Shown here one piece after another: positions 35,532 to 44,358 of a stretch of DNA of 64,000 bases. The stretch lies in NCBI RefSeq assembly GCF_016741855.1, contig NZ_JAERRH010000007.1, positions 62,001 to 126,000 on the forward strand, in the 5' to 3' direction. The DNA comes from Streptomyces musisoli (GTDB taxonomy: Bacteria > Actinomycetota > Actinomycetes > Streptomycetales > Streptomycetaceae). The notes beneath the pieces were generated by a model, which saw only the letters and a list, made by a program, of their open reading frames with translations, was not told the DNA's origin and did not search any database. Each line of letters starts with the position of its first letter. The first letter of the stretch is position 1. A program made the position numbers and the translations under genes.

Positions 35532-35873
35532 GCCCTCGAACCTAACGGCCCCCTCTCGCATGCCGGTCGAACCGCCCACGGGCACCGCTGCGGTACGGAT
35601 CGGCGGGCGCGCCGGGACGGCCCGCCGGGCGGCCTGAGGGACTGCCGGAGCGAGCCTGCCGCCAGTGCGCTCCTGCGTGGTCCGCAACGCCCGCCCGACT
35701 TGCGGAGGTTCAGGCTCCGGCTGATCCGGCGCCCCTCGAAGTCGGCTGTCCGGGCAGGTCGTTGAGGTAATCCGCCGACGCGGTCCCGTCGCTAGACTTG
35801 CCGTAGAGATCACGCCATCGGGGGAGGCGGTTCGGCTCGTGGGCTGTCCTCCGGGCAACGGAAGGGGCAGTGC
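35532..35873. other. 342-base intergenic region at the right border of the glycosylated-polyketide cluster
   Basis: Divergent region between the epimerase (-) and a lipoprotein gene (+). A good Streptomyces -10 hexamer TAGACT is at 35793-35798, 76 bases before the lipoprotein ATG, but no convincing -35 is spaced correctly. No gene or repeat was seen. Confidence 0.4.
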
Positions 35874-37181
35874 ATGAGGTCGGTACTCGCGAAGGCGTCG
35901 GTCGCCGTCGTGGCCATCGGGTCGCTCGCGGCCTGCGGCGGCGGATCGGGCGGAGCGAAGCCTTCCGGCAGCGCCGAGGAACCGTCCGCCCACGCCTCCA
36001 CAGCGGCACCCACGCTCAAGCTCGACGTGCCCGCCGGGTACGACACCGCACGCGGCTGGCAGCTCTCGGGGAAGCAGCTCGGCCAGTACGCCGTGCTGCC
36101 GAAGGCCGGTGCGATAGCCGTCATGACGAGCCGGGGATCCACCTACCGGGTGACCGTACGGGACGCGGTGACCGGCGAGGTCCGCTGGACGGGCAAGCCG
36201 TTCGACAACCTCTCCGAGGGCTGGGCCCCCGGCCTGTTCGTCGTCCCCGCCGGCGGCAAGGAGTACCTGGTGACCTGGTCCCGGGGCGAGCAGGGCGAGG
36301 ACGCCCTGTCCAAGGCGAAGCAGGTGTACGCCGTGGACGTCTACGCCGCCGACGGCTCGGGTGACGCGGTCGCGCCCGCCCACCACGTCGAGGTCCCGGC
36401 CTCCGACTACGGCACGGGCCGCGTCACCGACGGCGGGGAACGGCTGCTGATACCCGTGACGGACGAGCGCACGGCCGCCCTCGACGTGGCCACGGGCCGC
36501 ACCACCACGTACGACACGGATTCCCTCAAGGCGCCCGGCTGCTCGTCGTGTTCCTACGGCAACGAGATCGCCGCCCTGACGGACCGGGACCCGGTGGTGC
36601 TCAACGAGGGCGCGGGCGCGTTCGGCATCCCCGGCTCCTGGGACGACGACCGCATCGCACCGGCCGAGGCCGATCCCGCGACCGGTGCCGTCTGGCCGGG
36701 CACCGGCGGGCACCTCATCGCCCGCTGGGAGCAGAAGAACGGCGGCAGTAAGAACGTGTGGGCCGTGCTCGACGGCAGGACCGGCCAGGTCCAGGCGTCC
36801 GCGCTGTGCGCCAAGCCGTTCATCGGGTCGGCGCAGGCGCCCGGCTCCGCGCTCTCCCCGAACGGCCGCTACCTCGTCTCCGACCACCTCGCCTTCGACC
36901 TGCAGTCGAAGAAGGGGTACTGCTTCGAGGAGACCGACGACACCAAACCCCTGAGCTTCGACACCGTCACCGACGACGGCACCGCCTACGGCACCTCGCT
37001 CACGAAGGGCGAGAGCCTGACCGGCACGAAGGCGCCTGTCGAGCTGTCGCTGGCCACGGGCACCCCGAAGCCGCTGCCCGAAGGGGCGGAGGTGCCGGCC
37101 GCCGACCTCGCCGGGGTCGGCGTCTTCACCCACGACGAGGGCAACGTGCCGTATCTGGTGGTCTACCGGCACAAGGGCTGA
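35874..37181 (+). CDS. Secreted lipoprotein of unknown function
   Basis: A 435-residue lipoprotein. The signal peptide MRSVLAKASVAVVAIGSLAAC ends in lipobox LAAC (Cys21), followed by a Gly/Ser linker. The mature part has short repeating beta-type segments (YRVTVRDAVTGEVRWTGKP, VYAVDVYAADGSGD, TAALDVATGRTTTYD) suggestive of a PQQ-like or beta-propeller fold. A CSSC pair occurs near residue 223. No enzymatic motif is recognised. It lies outside the biosynthetic operons and is probably a general envelope protein. Confidence 0.8.
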   Translation: MRSVLAKASVAVVAIGSLAACGGGSGGAKPSGSAEEPSAHASTAAPTLKLDVPAGYDTARGWQLSGKQLGQYAVLPKAGAIAVMTSRGSTYRVTVRDAVTGEVRWTGKPFDNLSEGWAPGLFVVPAGGKEYLVTWSRGEQGEDALSKAKQVYAVDVYAADGSGDAVAPAHHVEVPASDYGTGRVTDGGERLLIPVTDERTAALDVATGRTTTYDTDSLKAPGCSSCSYGNEIAALTDRDPVVLNEGAGAFGIPGSWDDDRIAPAEADPATGAVWPGTGGHLIARWEQKNGGSKNVWAVLDGRTGQVQASALCAKPFIGSAQAPGSALSPNGRYLVSDHLAFDLQSKKGYCFEETDDTKPLSFDTVTDDGTAYGTSLTKGESLTGTKAPVELSLATGTPKPLPEGAEVPAADLAGVGVFTHDEGNVPYLVVYRHKG

Positions 37182-37252
37182 GGAGCGGCCGGCGCGCCGG
37201 GGTCCCGCGCGCGCCGGCCACCCGGACGCCCCCGGCCCCGGTGCCGGTCCCG

Positions 37253-38452
37253 TCAGGGCCGCTCGCGGGACCGGCGCGGCCGGCCACGGGCGACGAGGCA
37301 CGCCGGCACCGCCACCGCGGCACCGGCGTACAGCAGGGCCGGGTAGTCCAGGGCGTGCACGATCTGCCCGCCGACGGCACCGGCCAGGGACAGTCCCACG
37401 AACAGCGCGCTGTTGTTCCACGACAGCATCGCGGTGGCCCGCTCGGGGAACAGGTCCACCAGGTGGCGCTGCTGGGCGGGGAAGAAGGCGTAGGCGGCCA
37501 GGGCGAACAGTCCCAGCGCACAGGCCAGCGCCCAGGTGACGGGAAAGACCAGGGCCACGACGGCTTCCAGCACCGCCGTCAGCGCCAGCGCCGACCTGGT
37601 GACCCGCACGGCATCGGAACGGTCCGCGAACCGGCCGCCCACCTGGCCGCCGACGACGGCACCGATGCCGTAGACGACCAGCAGCCACGTCACGGCGGTG
37701 GCCCTGCCGTCGGCGTGCAGCGCGACGGCCAGGAACGTGTACAGGCTGTACACGGAGAAGGCCCACAGGGCCGTGACCGCGACGGCGGACACCGCGGCGC
37801 CCGTACCGGGCCGCCCGGCCCCCCGCGGCGCGTCCGGCGCGGCGGCGGCCGCCGGGACCGGGCGGGCACGCCAGACGAACGCGTGCGGCAGGGCCAGCAG
37901 GAACGTGCCCGCGGCCAGGATGACGAAGGCGGACCGCCAGCCCACGTACCGCCCCAGCAGCGACCCGGCCGGCGCGCCCACCCACAGGGCGGTCAGCAGG
38001 CCCGACCCCACCACGGCCAGCACCTGTGCCCGGGCCCCCGGCCGGGCACGGGTGCTGACCAGGGCGTACACGGTGGGACCGGTCCCGGCGGCCGCGACAC
38101 CGGCCACCACGCGGGCCACCAGCAGCAGCCCGAACCCCGGCGCCAGAGCGGTCCCCGCGTTGGCCGCGGAGAACAGCACCAGAGCCACCACCAGGACCGT
38201 GGCGCGGTCCCGCCGGTCGGAGAGCCAGCCGGCGAAGGGCGAGGCCACGACGTACGCGATCGAGAAGGCCGTGACGAGGAGGCCGGAGGCGGCCGTGGAG
38301 ACACCGAACGACGCGGCGATACGGGGGAGCAGCGGCGCGACGACGAAGAGATCGGTCCCCACCAGGAACTGCGTCAGCCAGGCCAGCGCGACCGGCCCGG
38401 CGGACAGGCCGGGCACCGTGTCCTCCGCCGACTCCGCGCGGGCCGCGTGCAT
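37253..38452 (-). CDS. MFS drug-efflux type transporter
   Basis: A 399-residue major facilitator protein with 12 predicted membrane segments. The loop-2 motif is GWLSDRRDRATVL (variant of GxLaDrxGrkxxl), and VYALVSTRARPGARAQVLAVV resembles the second half of the DHA1 arabinose/drug-efflux branch. ATG at 38452. It may export small molecules and might serve either neighbouring cluster, but it is convergent with the lipoprotein gene and not in a biosynthetic operon. Confidence 0.85.
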   Translation of the reverse strand: MHAARAESAEDTVPGLSAGPVALAWLTQFLVGTDLFVVAPLLPRIAASFGVSTAASGLLVTAFSIAYVVASPFAGWLSDRRDRATVLVVALVLFSAANAGTALAPGFGLLLVARVVAGVAAAGTGPTVYALVSTRARPGARAQVLAVVGSGLLTALWVGAPAGSLLGRYVGWRSAFVILAAGTFLLALPHAFVWRARPVPAAAAAPDAPRGAGRPGTGAAVSAVAVTALWAFSVYSLYTFLAVALHADGRATAVTWLLVVYGIGAVVGGQVGGRFADRSDAVRVTRSALALTAVLEAVVALVFPVTWALACALGLFALAAYAFFPAQQRHLVDLFPERATAMLSWNNSALFVGLSLAGAVGGQIVHALDYPALLYAGAAVAVPACLVARGRPRRSRERP

Positions 38453-38840
38453 GGTCCGACGCTAGAGGCTCCGCCGGGAGGCGGCCATCGGGCACGGGCG
38501 CGCAATCCGGACGGCCACGGCTGTCTGGGACGGGCGTGGCAATCGGGGACTGGCGTGGCCGTCGGGGACGGGTGCGGCCGTCTAGGGACGCGCAAGGGCC
38601 TGAAGGCGCCCGCGGGGCGCGTCCTTTGGTGCCCTGGGCGGCGCTTTTGGCCGGCGGGAGGCCGGCCGCGTCGGACACCGGCGGAGTGACCGCGCCTGCT
38701 GCATTGGCAGCACCGTCGTCACCGGGTCGGGGGACGGCACCACCGGCCGGCGGGCGGGACCTCCCGAACCGGTGTGACGATCACAGCAAGGTGCCACGGC
38801 GACTCCCGGCCGTCACCACATCCGGTAGGAGGACCGATCG
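38453..38840. other. 388-base intergenic region with loose 19-20-bp repeats
   Basis: Upstream of the divergent MFS (-) and secreted protein (+) genes. Bases 38500-38590 contain three imperfect units of the form GACGGGCGTGGCAATCGGGG / ACTGGCGTGGCCGTCGGGG / ACGGGTGCGGCCGTCTAGGG. No gene was identified. Confidence 0.5.
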
Positions 38841-39209
38841 ATGAACCTCACTCTGAAGCGCCTGCTCGGCGCTGCCGCGGCGGTCGCCACGGGCGCCACG
38901 GCCCTGCTCGGAACGGGCGCCGGCATCGCCGACGCCCGTTCCGAGAGGGCGCACTGCGACCGGGCCGAACGCCCCATATGGAGCGAGGGGCCCAGCCGGA
39001 ACGTGACCGGCTTCGGGTGCAGCATTCCGGACCAGGAGCACCGCTGGTACAAGGTCGACATCGACACCCTCGTACAGCCCCACAACAAGACGGACTACGT
39101 GGACGGAGGCGTCGAACGGACCGGCACCCTCCACGACAGGACCATCCGGTGCCTGGGCTACACCCGCGACAAGAACAAGGTGAACTGGTTCGGCTGCGTG
39201 CCCCGTTGA
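38841..39209 (+). CDS. Small secreted four-cysteine protein
   Basis: A 122-residue exported protein. A Sec signal peptide (MNLTLKRLLGAAAAVATG, cleavage about IADA|RSE) precedes a mature part of about 90 residues with four Cys (HCDRAE, FGCSIP, RCLGY, GCVPR), enough for two disulfides. ATG at 38841 follows TAGGAGGACC. No known family was recognised. A hairpin terminator follows at 39286. Confidence 0.75.
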   Translation: MNLTLKRLLGAAAAVATGATALLGTGAGIADARSERAHCDRAERPIWSEGPSRNVTGFGCSIPDQEHRWYKVDIDTLVQPHNKTDYVDGGVERTGTLHDRTIRCLGYTRDKNKVNWFGCVPR

Positions 39210-39285
39210 GCACCGCCCCCGGACACGCGCGTCACCGGGTACGAGCCCGGCGGACGCCCGCCTGCCGATGAGCACAGGCCCGAAG

Positions 39286-39308
39286 GCCCCGGGTCACCGA
39301 CCCGGGGC
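39286..39308 (+). terminator. Hairpin terminator
   Basis: Perfect 10-bp stem (39286-39295 and 39299-39308) with a 3-base loop, 77 bases after the small secreted protein gene. The remaining bases to 39508 contain no recognisable gene. Confidence 0.65.
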
Positions 39309-39508
39309 ATTGCCGGAAAGAGGACACCGAGGCGCGGACTCGCCCACGCGTCCTTCAGGACGGCCCACCGGGCCGGGCCCTGCTCCGACGGCGGACCCGG
39401 CGGGGTCGGGCGTGAACCCCCCGTGCGGCTCCGAGGGTTCAGGGCACGCGGGGCGTTCCGGCCCTTCGGGAACGGGGGAATCGTGGCCTCTGGGGAACGC
39501 GGGACGTG

Positions 39509-39739
39509 CTAACCGAACTCGCCCTCGCGCACGCCTTCCCGGAACGCGGCCCATTCCTCCGCGGTGAACCGCAGAGGCGGCAGGTCCCGGTTGTCCGAGT
39601 CACGGACGGCAACGGCCCCGCCACCGAGGTCTGCCACCTCGACGCAGTAGGGGGTCGTCTTGTCCGTGCTCTTGCTGCTCTTGACCCAGCGCGCCGCCGT
39701 CAGGTCGAGCGCGTAGAGTCCAGCCTTGCTCATCGGCAT
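39509..39739 (-). CDS. DUF397 protein
   Basis: A 76-residue DUF397 protein with the family landmarks ARWVKSSKS, CVEVADL, VAVRDSDN and FTAEEWAAFREGV. Members usually sit beside an XRE-type helix-turn-helix regulator and modulate development or antibiotic production; no such partner is adjacent here. ATG at 39739 is preceded by GGAG at 6 bases; GTG 39742 and ATG 39733 are alternatives. Confidence 0.85.
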   Translation of the reverse strand: MPMSKAGLYALDLTAARWVKSSKSTDKTTPYCVEVADLGGGAVAVRDSDNRDLPPLRFTAEEWAAFREGVREGEFG

Positions 39740-39816
39740 CACAAACTCCGTTCGGCGCTCGTCGTGGGTTGTGCCTCCACGGTCACGCGTTCGCCCCCAC
39801 CCCGCAACCGGCCAGG

Positions 39817-41484
39817 TCAGAGCCCCTGGGCGGGGTTCTTCGGCGCGGCCCGACGGGCCCGGGAGCCGGCCCGACCGCTCCCTCCACGGCCGGCGCCCTG
39901 ACCGCTTGCCTTACGGCCGGCGTCCTGACCGCCCGCTCCACGGCCGGCGTCCTGACCGCCCGCTCCACGGCCGGCGGCCTGGCCGCTCGCTCCGCGCCCC
40001 CGGCTGCGGCGCCGACCGGGGGAGCCGCCGCCCTCGCGACGTCCGTCGGCCGCCGGTGCGGTGATGGTGACGGGAACGCCGGAGGGGGTCCGGGCGCCGG
40101 TGATGCGCTGGAGCTCGGCCTCGCCCGGGCGGATCCGGGCGGTGAGCGGAGCGATGCCGGCGTCGGCCATCAGACGGTCCACCGCGCGCCGCTGGTGCGG
40201 CAGCACGAGGGTGACGACGGTGCCGGACTCGCCGGCGCGTGCGGTACGGCCACCGCGGTGGAGGTAGTCCTTGTGGTCGCCGGGAGGGTCGAAGTTCACG
40301 ACGAGGTCGAGGCCCGTGACGTGGATTCCGCGGGCGGCGACGTTGGTGGCCACCAGGGCCGTCACATGGCCGTCCTTGAACTGGGCGAGGGTCCGGTTGC
40401 GCTGCGCCTGGGACTTGCCGCCGTGCAGGGCCGAGGCCCGCACACCGACGGACAGCAGGTGCTTGGCCAGCCGGTCGGCCGCGTGCTTGGTGTCCAGGAA
40501 CATGATCACGCGTCCGTCGCGGGCGGCGATCTCGGTCGCGGTGTCGTACTTGTCGGTGTCGTGCACGTGCAGCAGATGGTGCTCCATCGTGGTGACCGCT
40601 CCCGCGGACGGGTCGACCGAGTGCACGACGGGGTCGTGGAGGTAGCGGCGCACCAGGAGGTCGATGTTGCGGTCCAGGGTGGCCGAGAACAGCAACCGCT
40701 GTCCGCGGTCCGGGATCTGGTCGAGCAGTGCGGTCACCTGGGGCATGAACCCCATGTCGGCCATCTGGTCGGCTTCGTCCAGGACGGTGACGGCGATCCG
40801 GTCCAGCCGGCAGTCCTGCCGCTCGATGAGGTCCTTGAGGCGGCCCGGCGTCGCGACGACGACCTCGGCGCCCGCGCGCAGCGCGCTCGCCTGGCGGCCG
40901 ATCGACAGGCCGCCCACCACCGTGGCGAGCCGCAGCCGCAGGGCGCGGGCGTAGGGGGTGAGCGCGTCGGTGACCTGCTGGGCCAGTTCCCGGGTCGGGA
41001 CGAGGACGAGGGCGAGCGGCTGCCGCGGCTCGGCCCGCTGCCCGTCCAGACGGGCCAGCAGCGGCAGACCGAAGGCGAGCGTCTTGCCCGAGCCCGTGCG
41101 ACCGCGGCCCAGGACGTCCCGGCCGGCCAGGGCGTTCGGCAGGGTGGCGGCCTGGATCGGGAAGGGCTCGGTCACGCCCTCGGTGCGCAGCGCGCTCAAC
41201 AGCCGTGCGGGCATGTCCAGTTCGGCGAACGTCTCGACGGCCGGCAGCGGCTCGGTGAGGGTGACCGGCAGGGCGAACTCCTGCCGGCGCGGCGCGGAGT
41301 GTGCGCCCTGACCGCTCTTCCGGCCGGCACCCGGGCGGGAACCCTGACGGCCCGATCCCTGCGCACGGGGGCGACCACCGGAGGCGGAGTCCGTCGTGCG
41401 GGTGGAGCCTGCCGAACGCGTGGACCTTCGGTCCGTGCGGGAGCCACCGGCGGTGCCGCTGGCGCGGCGGGGGGTGCGGTTCAA
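39817..41484 (-). CDS. DEAD-box RNA helicase
   Basis: A 555-residue DEAD-box helicase. Motifs in order: Q motif region EPFPIQAATLPNAL, Walker A GRGRTGSGKT, PTRELAQQ, VLDEADQM, LFSATL, and HRGGRTAR. The N-terminal 80 residues are Arg/Ser/Gly-rich, and the C-terminal 70 residues consist of repeated GRGAGGQDA/GRKASGQGA units (Gly/Gln/Arg-rich RNA-binding tail). TTG at 41484 is chosen since GAGGAAGG precedes it and homology starts here; the frame is open further upstream. It lies in a MerR, cold shock, helicase series and probably unwinds RNA at low temperature. Confidence 0.88.
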   Translation of the reverse strand: MNRTPRRASGTAGGSRTDRRSTRSAGSTRTTDSASGGRPRAQGSGRQGSRPGAGRKSGQGAHSAPRRQEFALPVTLTEPLPAVETFAELDMPARLLSALRTEGVTEPFPIQAATLPNALAGRDVLGRGRTGSGKTLAFGLPLLARLDGQRAEPRQPLALVLVPTRELAQQVTDALTPYARALRLRLATVVGGLSIGRQASALRAGAEVVVATPGRLKDLIERQDCRLDRIAVTVLDEADQMADMGFMPQVTALLDQIPDRGQRLLFSATLDRNIDLLVRRYLHDPVVHSVDPSAGAVTTMEHHLLHVHDTDKYDTATEIAARDGRVIMFLDTKHAADRLAKHLLSVGVRASALHGGKSQAQRNRTLAQFKDGHVTALVATNVAARGIHVTGLDLVVNFDPPGDHKDYLHRGGRTARAGESGTVVTLVLPHQRRAVDRLMADAGIAPLTARIRPGEAELQRITGARTPSGVPVTITAPAADGRREGGGSPGRRRSRGRGASGQAAGRGAGGQDAGRGAGGQDAGRKASGQGAGRGGSGRAGSRARRAAPKNPAQGL

Positions 41485-41646
41485 GGAGGAACCTTCCTCG
41501 ATGCGGCGTATCGAGGAATTCCGTCCGGCGGCGACGACCGCACCGGGATTCGCAAGAATGAGCCGGGGAAAAAAGAAAAGCCGGACCTCGTGGCGCAGCC
41601 GGGGCTGTCGGCGGGCCGGTGCATCCGGAGATCCGGAAAACAACGC

Positions 41647-41683
41647 GGCTGGGGCCCGCACCCCAAGAGCGCGGGCCCCAGCC
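41647..41683 (-). terminator. Terminator after the cold-shock gene
   Basis: Perfect 13-bp stem (41647-41659 and 41671-41683) with an 11-base loop, 44 bases downstream of the cold-shock stop on the minus strand and about 160 bases before the helicase start. Partial read-through could feed the helicase. Confidence 0.75.
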
Positions 41684-41726
41684 ACGTGATGCGCGAGCCA
41701 CCGGCTCGCGACGATTCGCGTCAGCG

Positions 41727-41930
41727 TCAGGCGGGAACGATGTTCTCGGCCTGCGGGCCCTTCTGGCCCTGCGTGACGTCGAAGGTAACCTTCTGGCCTT
41801 CCTGAAGCTCGCGGAAGCCGCTGGTGGCGATGTTCGAGTAGTGGGCGAACACGTCAGCGCCGCCGCCGTCCTGCTCGATGAAGCCGAAGCCCTTTTCCGC
41901 GTTGAACCACTTCACGGTGCCAGATGCCAT
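41727..41930 (-). CDS. cspA: Cold-shock protein (CspA family)
   Basis: A 67-residue single CSD protein. It starts MASGTVKWFNAEKGFGFI (RNP1-like KGFGFI), then VFAHYS (RNP2-like) and ends PQAENIVPA. It is a single-stranded RNA/DNA chaperone. ATG at 41930 follows GGGAGATTCAAT. The leader upstream (to about 42070) is AT-richer than the rest of the window and could be a regulated 5' UTR, as is known for csp mRNAs. Confidence 0.95.
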   Translation of the reverse strand: MASGTVKWFNAEKGFGFIEQDGGGADVFAHYSNIATSGFRELQEGQKVTFDVTQGQKGPQAENIVPA

Positions 41931-42158
41931 ATTGAATCTCCCTTGGGGGGCAGTGCCGGACTCCACGCCTTGCGGAGCCGAGTCGCCGCGATGATCACCC
42001 CTCCGGAAAGATCCGGAAAGCTCTGCAAAGAAAAAATCTCTGGCAACCAAAACTGCAACTGCTATCACGCTAACACAGGTCGGCAGCAGCGGCCACGCAT
42101 TTTCCGGCCGTCCGGTAATTCTCGCCCCACCGCGGTACGTAATTCTGTACCGGCGGCA
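41931..42158 (-). promoter_or_regulatory. Cold-shock gene leader and promoter region
   Basis: 228 bases between the MerR-like stop and the csp start. It includes an AT-rich run on the minus strand (GAGATTTTTTCTTTGCAG region, about 42020-42040) and TTGCAG at about 42050 that could be a -35. A short direct repeat TCCGGA(A/T)CTTTCCGGA is at about 42003-42020. Exact promoter not resolved. Confidence 0.4.
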
Positions 42159-42497
42159 CTAGGTATCCGCGCGGCGCCCGTCCAGCTCCTGGCGCATTTC
42201 CCGGTTGAGGCGGAGGGCGTCGTCGAGCCGGTCCTCGAGGGAGATGATCCGGCACGCGGCCTCGATGGGAGTGCCCTGGTCGACCAGTTCCCGGGCGCGG
42301 GCGGCGGTGCGCAGCTGGTGGCGCGAGTACCGGCGGTGGCCGCCCTCCGACCGCAGGGGGGCGATCAGCCCGGCCTCGCCGACGGCCCGGAGGAAGGCGG
42401 GTGTGGTACCGAGAACGTCCGCTGCCCGTCCCATGGTGAAGGCGGGGTAGTCGTCGTCGTCGAGGTTGCCGGCGACAGAGGCGTTCTCGGCGGGCAT
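42159..42497 (-). CDS. Small MerR-like transcriptional regulator
   Basis: A 112-residue regulator with a MerR-type winged helix: FTMGRAADVLGTTPAFLRAV (HTH), GLIAPLRSEGGHRRYSRHQL (wing), then a C-terminal coiled coil LEDRLDDALRLNREMRQEL for dimerisation. There is no ligand domain. The ATG at 42497 follows GAAGGTGCC. Its place directly upstream of csp and the DEAD-box helicase suggests it controls these genes; this gene order is frequent in Streptomyces as far as I recall. Confidence 0.85.
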   Translation of the reverse strand: MPAENASVAGNLDDDDYPAFTMGRAADVLGTTPAFLRAVGEAGLIAPLRSEGGHRRYSRHQLRTAARARELVDQGTPIEAACRIISLEDRLDDALRLNREMRQELDGRRADT

Positions 42498-42923
42498 GGC
42501 ACCTTCGTTTCGGGGACACGGCGGGGAGGGCGTGCGTGGCACCCGCGCTCCGAGACACTCGGCGCCATCTGCCTCGTACCACAACCCTAACTCCGCCGGG
42601 GGCGAAGATGTGGCCTCGCCGTGACAGATTTCCGATGCGGCCGTGTGGGCCGGCCGTACGGCCCGCGCCCGCCGTCCTCCTCCGCCGCCCGGAGAGCGCT
42701 CCCGGGGCCGGACCGCACCCGGGAGCGTGAGGGCTCCGACGCCGATCAGCGCGGTGCGCCCGTGGTGCCGGAGCGCACCCCGGCGCCGCCGTTCGCTCGG
42801 CTGGGCCGCGTCCGGCGGCGCCCGGTCGGGCCCGGCCCGGCACGGCCCTGATCCGGGCCGGACCGTTTCCCGCTCGGCGGCCGGCCGGCGTGTCGTCCCG
42901 GGACAGAGGTGACCGACCGCTGG
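42498..42923. other. Non-coding spacer before the halogenase operon
   Basis: About 430 bases of GC-rich sequence between the MerR-like gene (-) and the ATAGGGG boxes. The open frames seen here have no ribosome sites and no recognisable domains. The MerR promoter must lie in the first 100 bases (TCCGCCGGGGGCGAAG region). Confidence 0.4.
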
Positions 42924-42974
42924 ATAGGGGTTGCCAATAGGGGTCGGCCCCTGGATAGGGGTTCCCGATAGGGG
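42924..42974. promoter_or_regulatory. Four ATAGGGG boxes in two pairs upstream of the halogenase operon
   Basis: ATAGGGG starts at 42924, 42937, 42955 and 42968. Within each pair the spacing is 13 bases, and the second pair repeats the first 31 bases later (about three helical turns). The first pair reads TGGATAGGGGTTGCCAATAG and the second TGGATAGGGGTTCCCGATAG, each followed by GGG. This regularity is what a dimeric or tetrameric activator site looks like. The halogenase start codon is at 43115, so a leader of about 140 bases would follow. Confidence 0.6.
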
Positions 42975-43114
42975 TATTACGCGGCTAACGTCTTTTCCCG
43001 GTTCTTCGACTTATTTTCCGGTGCTTCGGTCATCGAGCCGCCGGCGGCCGCAGTATCCAGCCCTACGCCGCTCCAAGTAATACCTTCGAGCGCGATTAGG
43101 AACGAGGAGAAATC

Positions 43115-44059
43115 ATGGCTCGTAAAACGTTCGCGCTGAGTGCCGAAGAGCTCGAACAGTTCGCTCGCGATGGCTACATCGGTCCTTTCGATCTCTATAC
43201 CGAAGAAGAGATGGAAAGCAATCTCAGGCAGCTCAGGCCGAAACTGCTCAAGACCAAGACGTCCATCTACAGCGAGGGCCAGACCGAATCCGGGAACACG
43301 AACCTGGCGGCCAGTTACGACCGTCACCTCGACGTCGACTTCCTCGCCGAGCACGTCACCCGGCCGGAGATCGTGGACCGGGTGTCCAGCATCCTCGGCC
43401 CCGACACGCTCTGCTGGCGTACCGAGTTGTTCCCGAAGTACCCGGGTGACGAGGGCACGGACTGGCACCAGGCGGACAATTTCTCCAGCGTCGACGGCTC
43501 GAAGCACCCGCACATCGTGTGGCCGGAGGACGCGGAGTTCGGAGGCACCATCACGGCCTGGACCGCCTTCACGGAGGCGTCGGTCGCGAACGGCTGCCTC
43601 CAGTTCATCCCGGGCACCCACACGTCGATGAACTACGACGAGTCGAAGATAATGGAGTACAACCCGGACATCATCAACCAGGTGGAGAAGGACGGCGTCA
43701 AGCGCGGCCTCTTCGGCTACGACTACCGGCAGCTGCAGAAGGACCCGGACTGGACTCCCGACGAGTCCAAGGCCGTCTCCCAGGTCATGCGTCAGGGACA
43801 GTTCATCCTCTTCTGGTCGACGCTCATGCACGCGTCCCACCCGCACAGCGGAGAAACCGACCAGATGCGGCTCGGCTTCGCCTCCCGCTACCTGCCCACC
43901 CAGGTCCGGGTCTACCCGTACTCCGACGAGCTCCAGGAATTCGGAGCGCGCGCCAGTCTCGAGAAGTACGGCTGTGTGATGACCTCCGGTGAGGACCGGT
44001 ACGGCCACAACCGCTTTGTCGACAGCACTGTCAACGGCTTCCGATTCCCCGTGCACTAG
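43115..44059 (+). CDS. SyrB2-type non-heme iron/2-oxoglutarate halogenase
   Basis: A 314-residue Fe(II)/2-oxoglutarate halogenase that chlorinates an unactivated carbon of an aminoacyl-carrier protein. The facial triad reads DWHQADNF: His118 and Ala120, with Ala in place of the Asp/Glu of hydroxylases, which opens the iron site to chloride. The second His is His239 (LMHASHPHSG) and the 2-oxoglutarate Arg is Arg258 (GFASRY), at the same offsets as in SyrB2. The segments FPKYPGDEGTDWHQAD and NGCLQFIPGT also match SyrB2. ATG at 43115 follows GAGGAG. First gene of a six-gene operon with its likely carrier-protein partner directly downstream. Confidence 0.95.
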   Translation: MARKTFALSAEELEQFARDGYIGPFDLYTEEEMESNLRQLRPKLLKTKTSIYSEGQTESGNTNLAASYDRHLDVDFLAEHVTRPEIVDRVSSILGPDTLCWRTELFPKYPGDEGTDWHQADNFSSVDGSKHPHIVWPEDAEFGGTITAWTAFTEASVANGCLQFIPGTHTSMNYDESKIMEYNPDIINQVEKDGVKRGLFGYDYRQLQKDPDWTPDESKAVSQVMRQGQFILFWSTLMHASHPHSGETDQMRLGFASRYLPTQVRVYPYSDELQEFGARASLEKYGCVMTSGEDRYGHNRFVDSTVNGFRFPVH

Positions 44060-44072
44060 GAGAGATGGAAAA

Positions 44073-44348
44073 ATGAGCGAGACGGACAACCGAATGGCAC
44101 CGGAAACCCTTCAGGCCTGGGTCATCCACGAGTGCAAGCAGCTCGGCCTGCGGGTGGCGAGCGGCGAGGACGACTTCTTCGAGGCCGGCGGCACGTCGCT
44201 CACCGCGGTGAAGCTGATCGAGCGGGCGGAGCGGGAGTTCGGCGACGAGTCGCTGCCCGCGGACGAACTGTTCACCGAGAGCCGGATCACGGAGATCGTG
44301 GCCAGCATCCAGCGGAACGGCAAAAACGCCGACGCGGTCGCGGACTAG
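44073..44348 (+). CDS. Discrete peptidyl carrier protein
   Basis: A 91-residue carrier protein with the phosphopantetheine motif DDFFEAGGTSLTAVKLIERA (Ser42), typical of NRPS T domains. It begins 13 bases after the halogenase stop (AGGAGAG ribosome site). SyrB2-type enzymes act only on aminoacyl groups tethered to such a protein, so this is the probable halogenase substrate carrier, loaded by the adenylation enzyme encoded at 45110. Confidence 0.92.
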   Translation: MSETDNRMAPETLQAWVIHECKQLGLRVASGEDDFFEAGGTSLTAVKLIERAEREFGDESLPADELFTESRITEIVASIQRNGKNADAVAD

Positions 44349-44358
44349 CAGGTCCGGC

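Noticed and set aside
34839..38678. 1279-codon minus-strand open frame that contains the epimerase
   Set aside because: Only the last 230 codons (from 35531) are epimerase. The rest is antisense to the lipoprotein and out of frame with the MFS gene.
36000..42500. Region B as part of either biosynthetic cluster
   Set aside because: Helicase, cold-shock, MerR-like, DUF397 and lipoprotein genes are typical chromosomal functions; only the MFS transporter could be linked, and it is not in a shared operon.
42924..42974. ATAGGGG boxes as a small CRISPR or IS end
   Set aside because: Units are 7 bases, the spacers are nearly the same in both pairs, and there is no transposase or target-site duplication.
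43115..44059. Ordinary phytanoyl-CoA hydroxylase
   Set aside because: The facial triad has Ala (HQA) rather than Asp/Glu and the sequence follows SyrB2 over its whole length, which favours halogenation.
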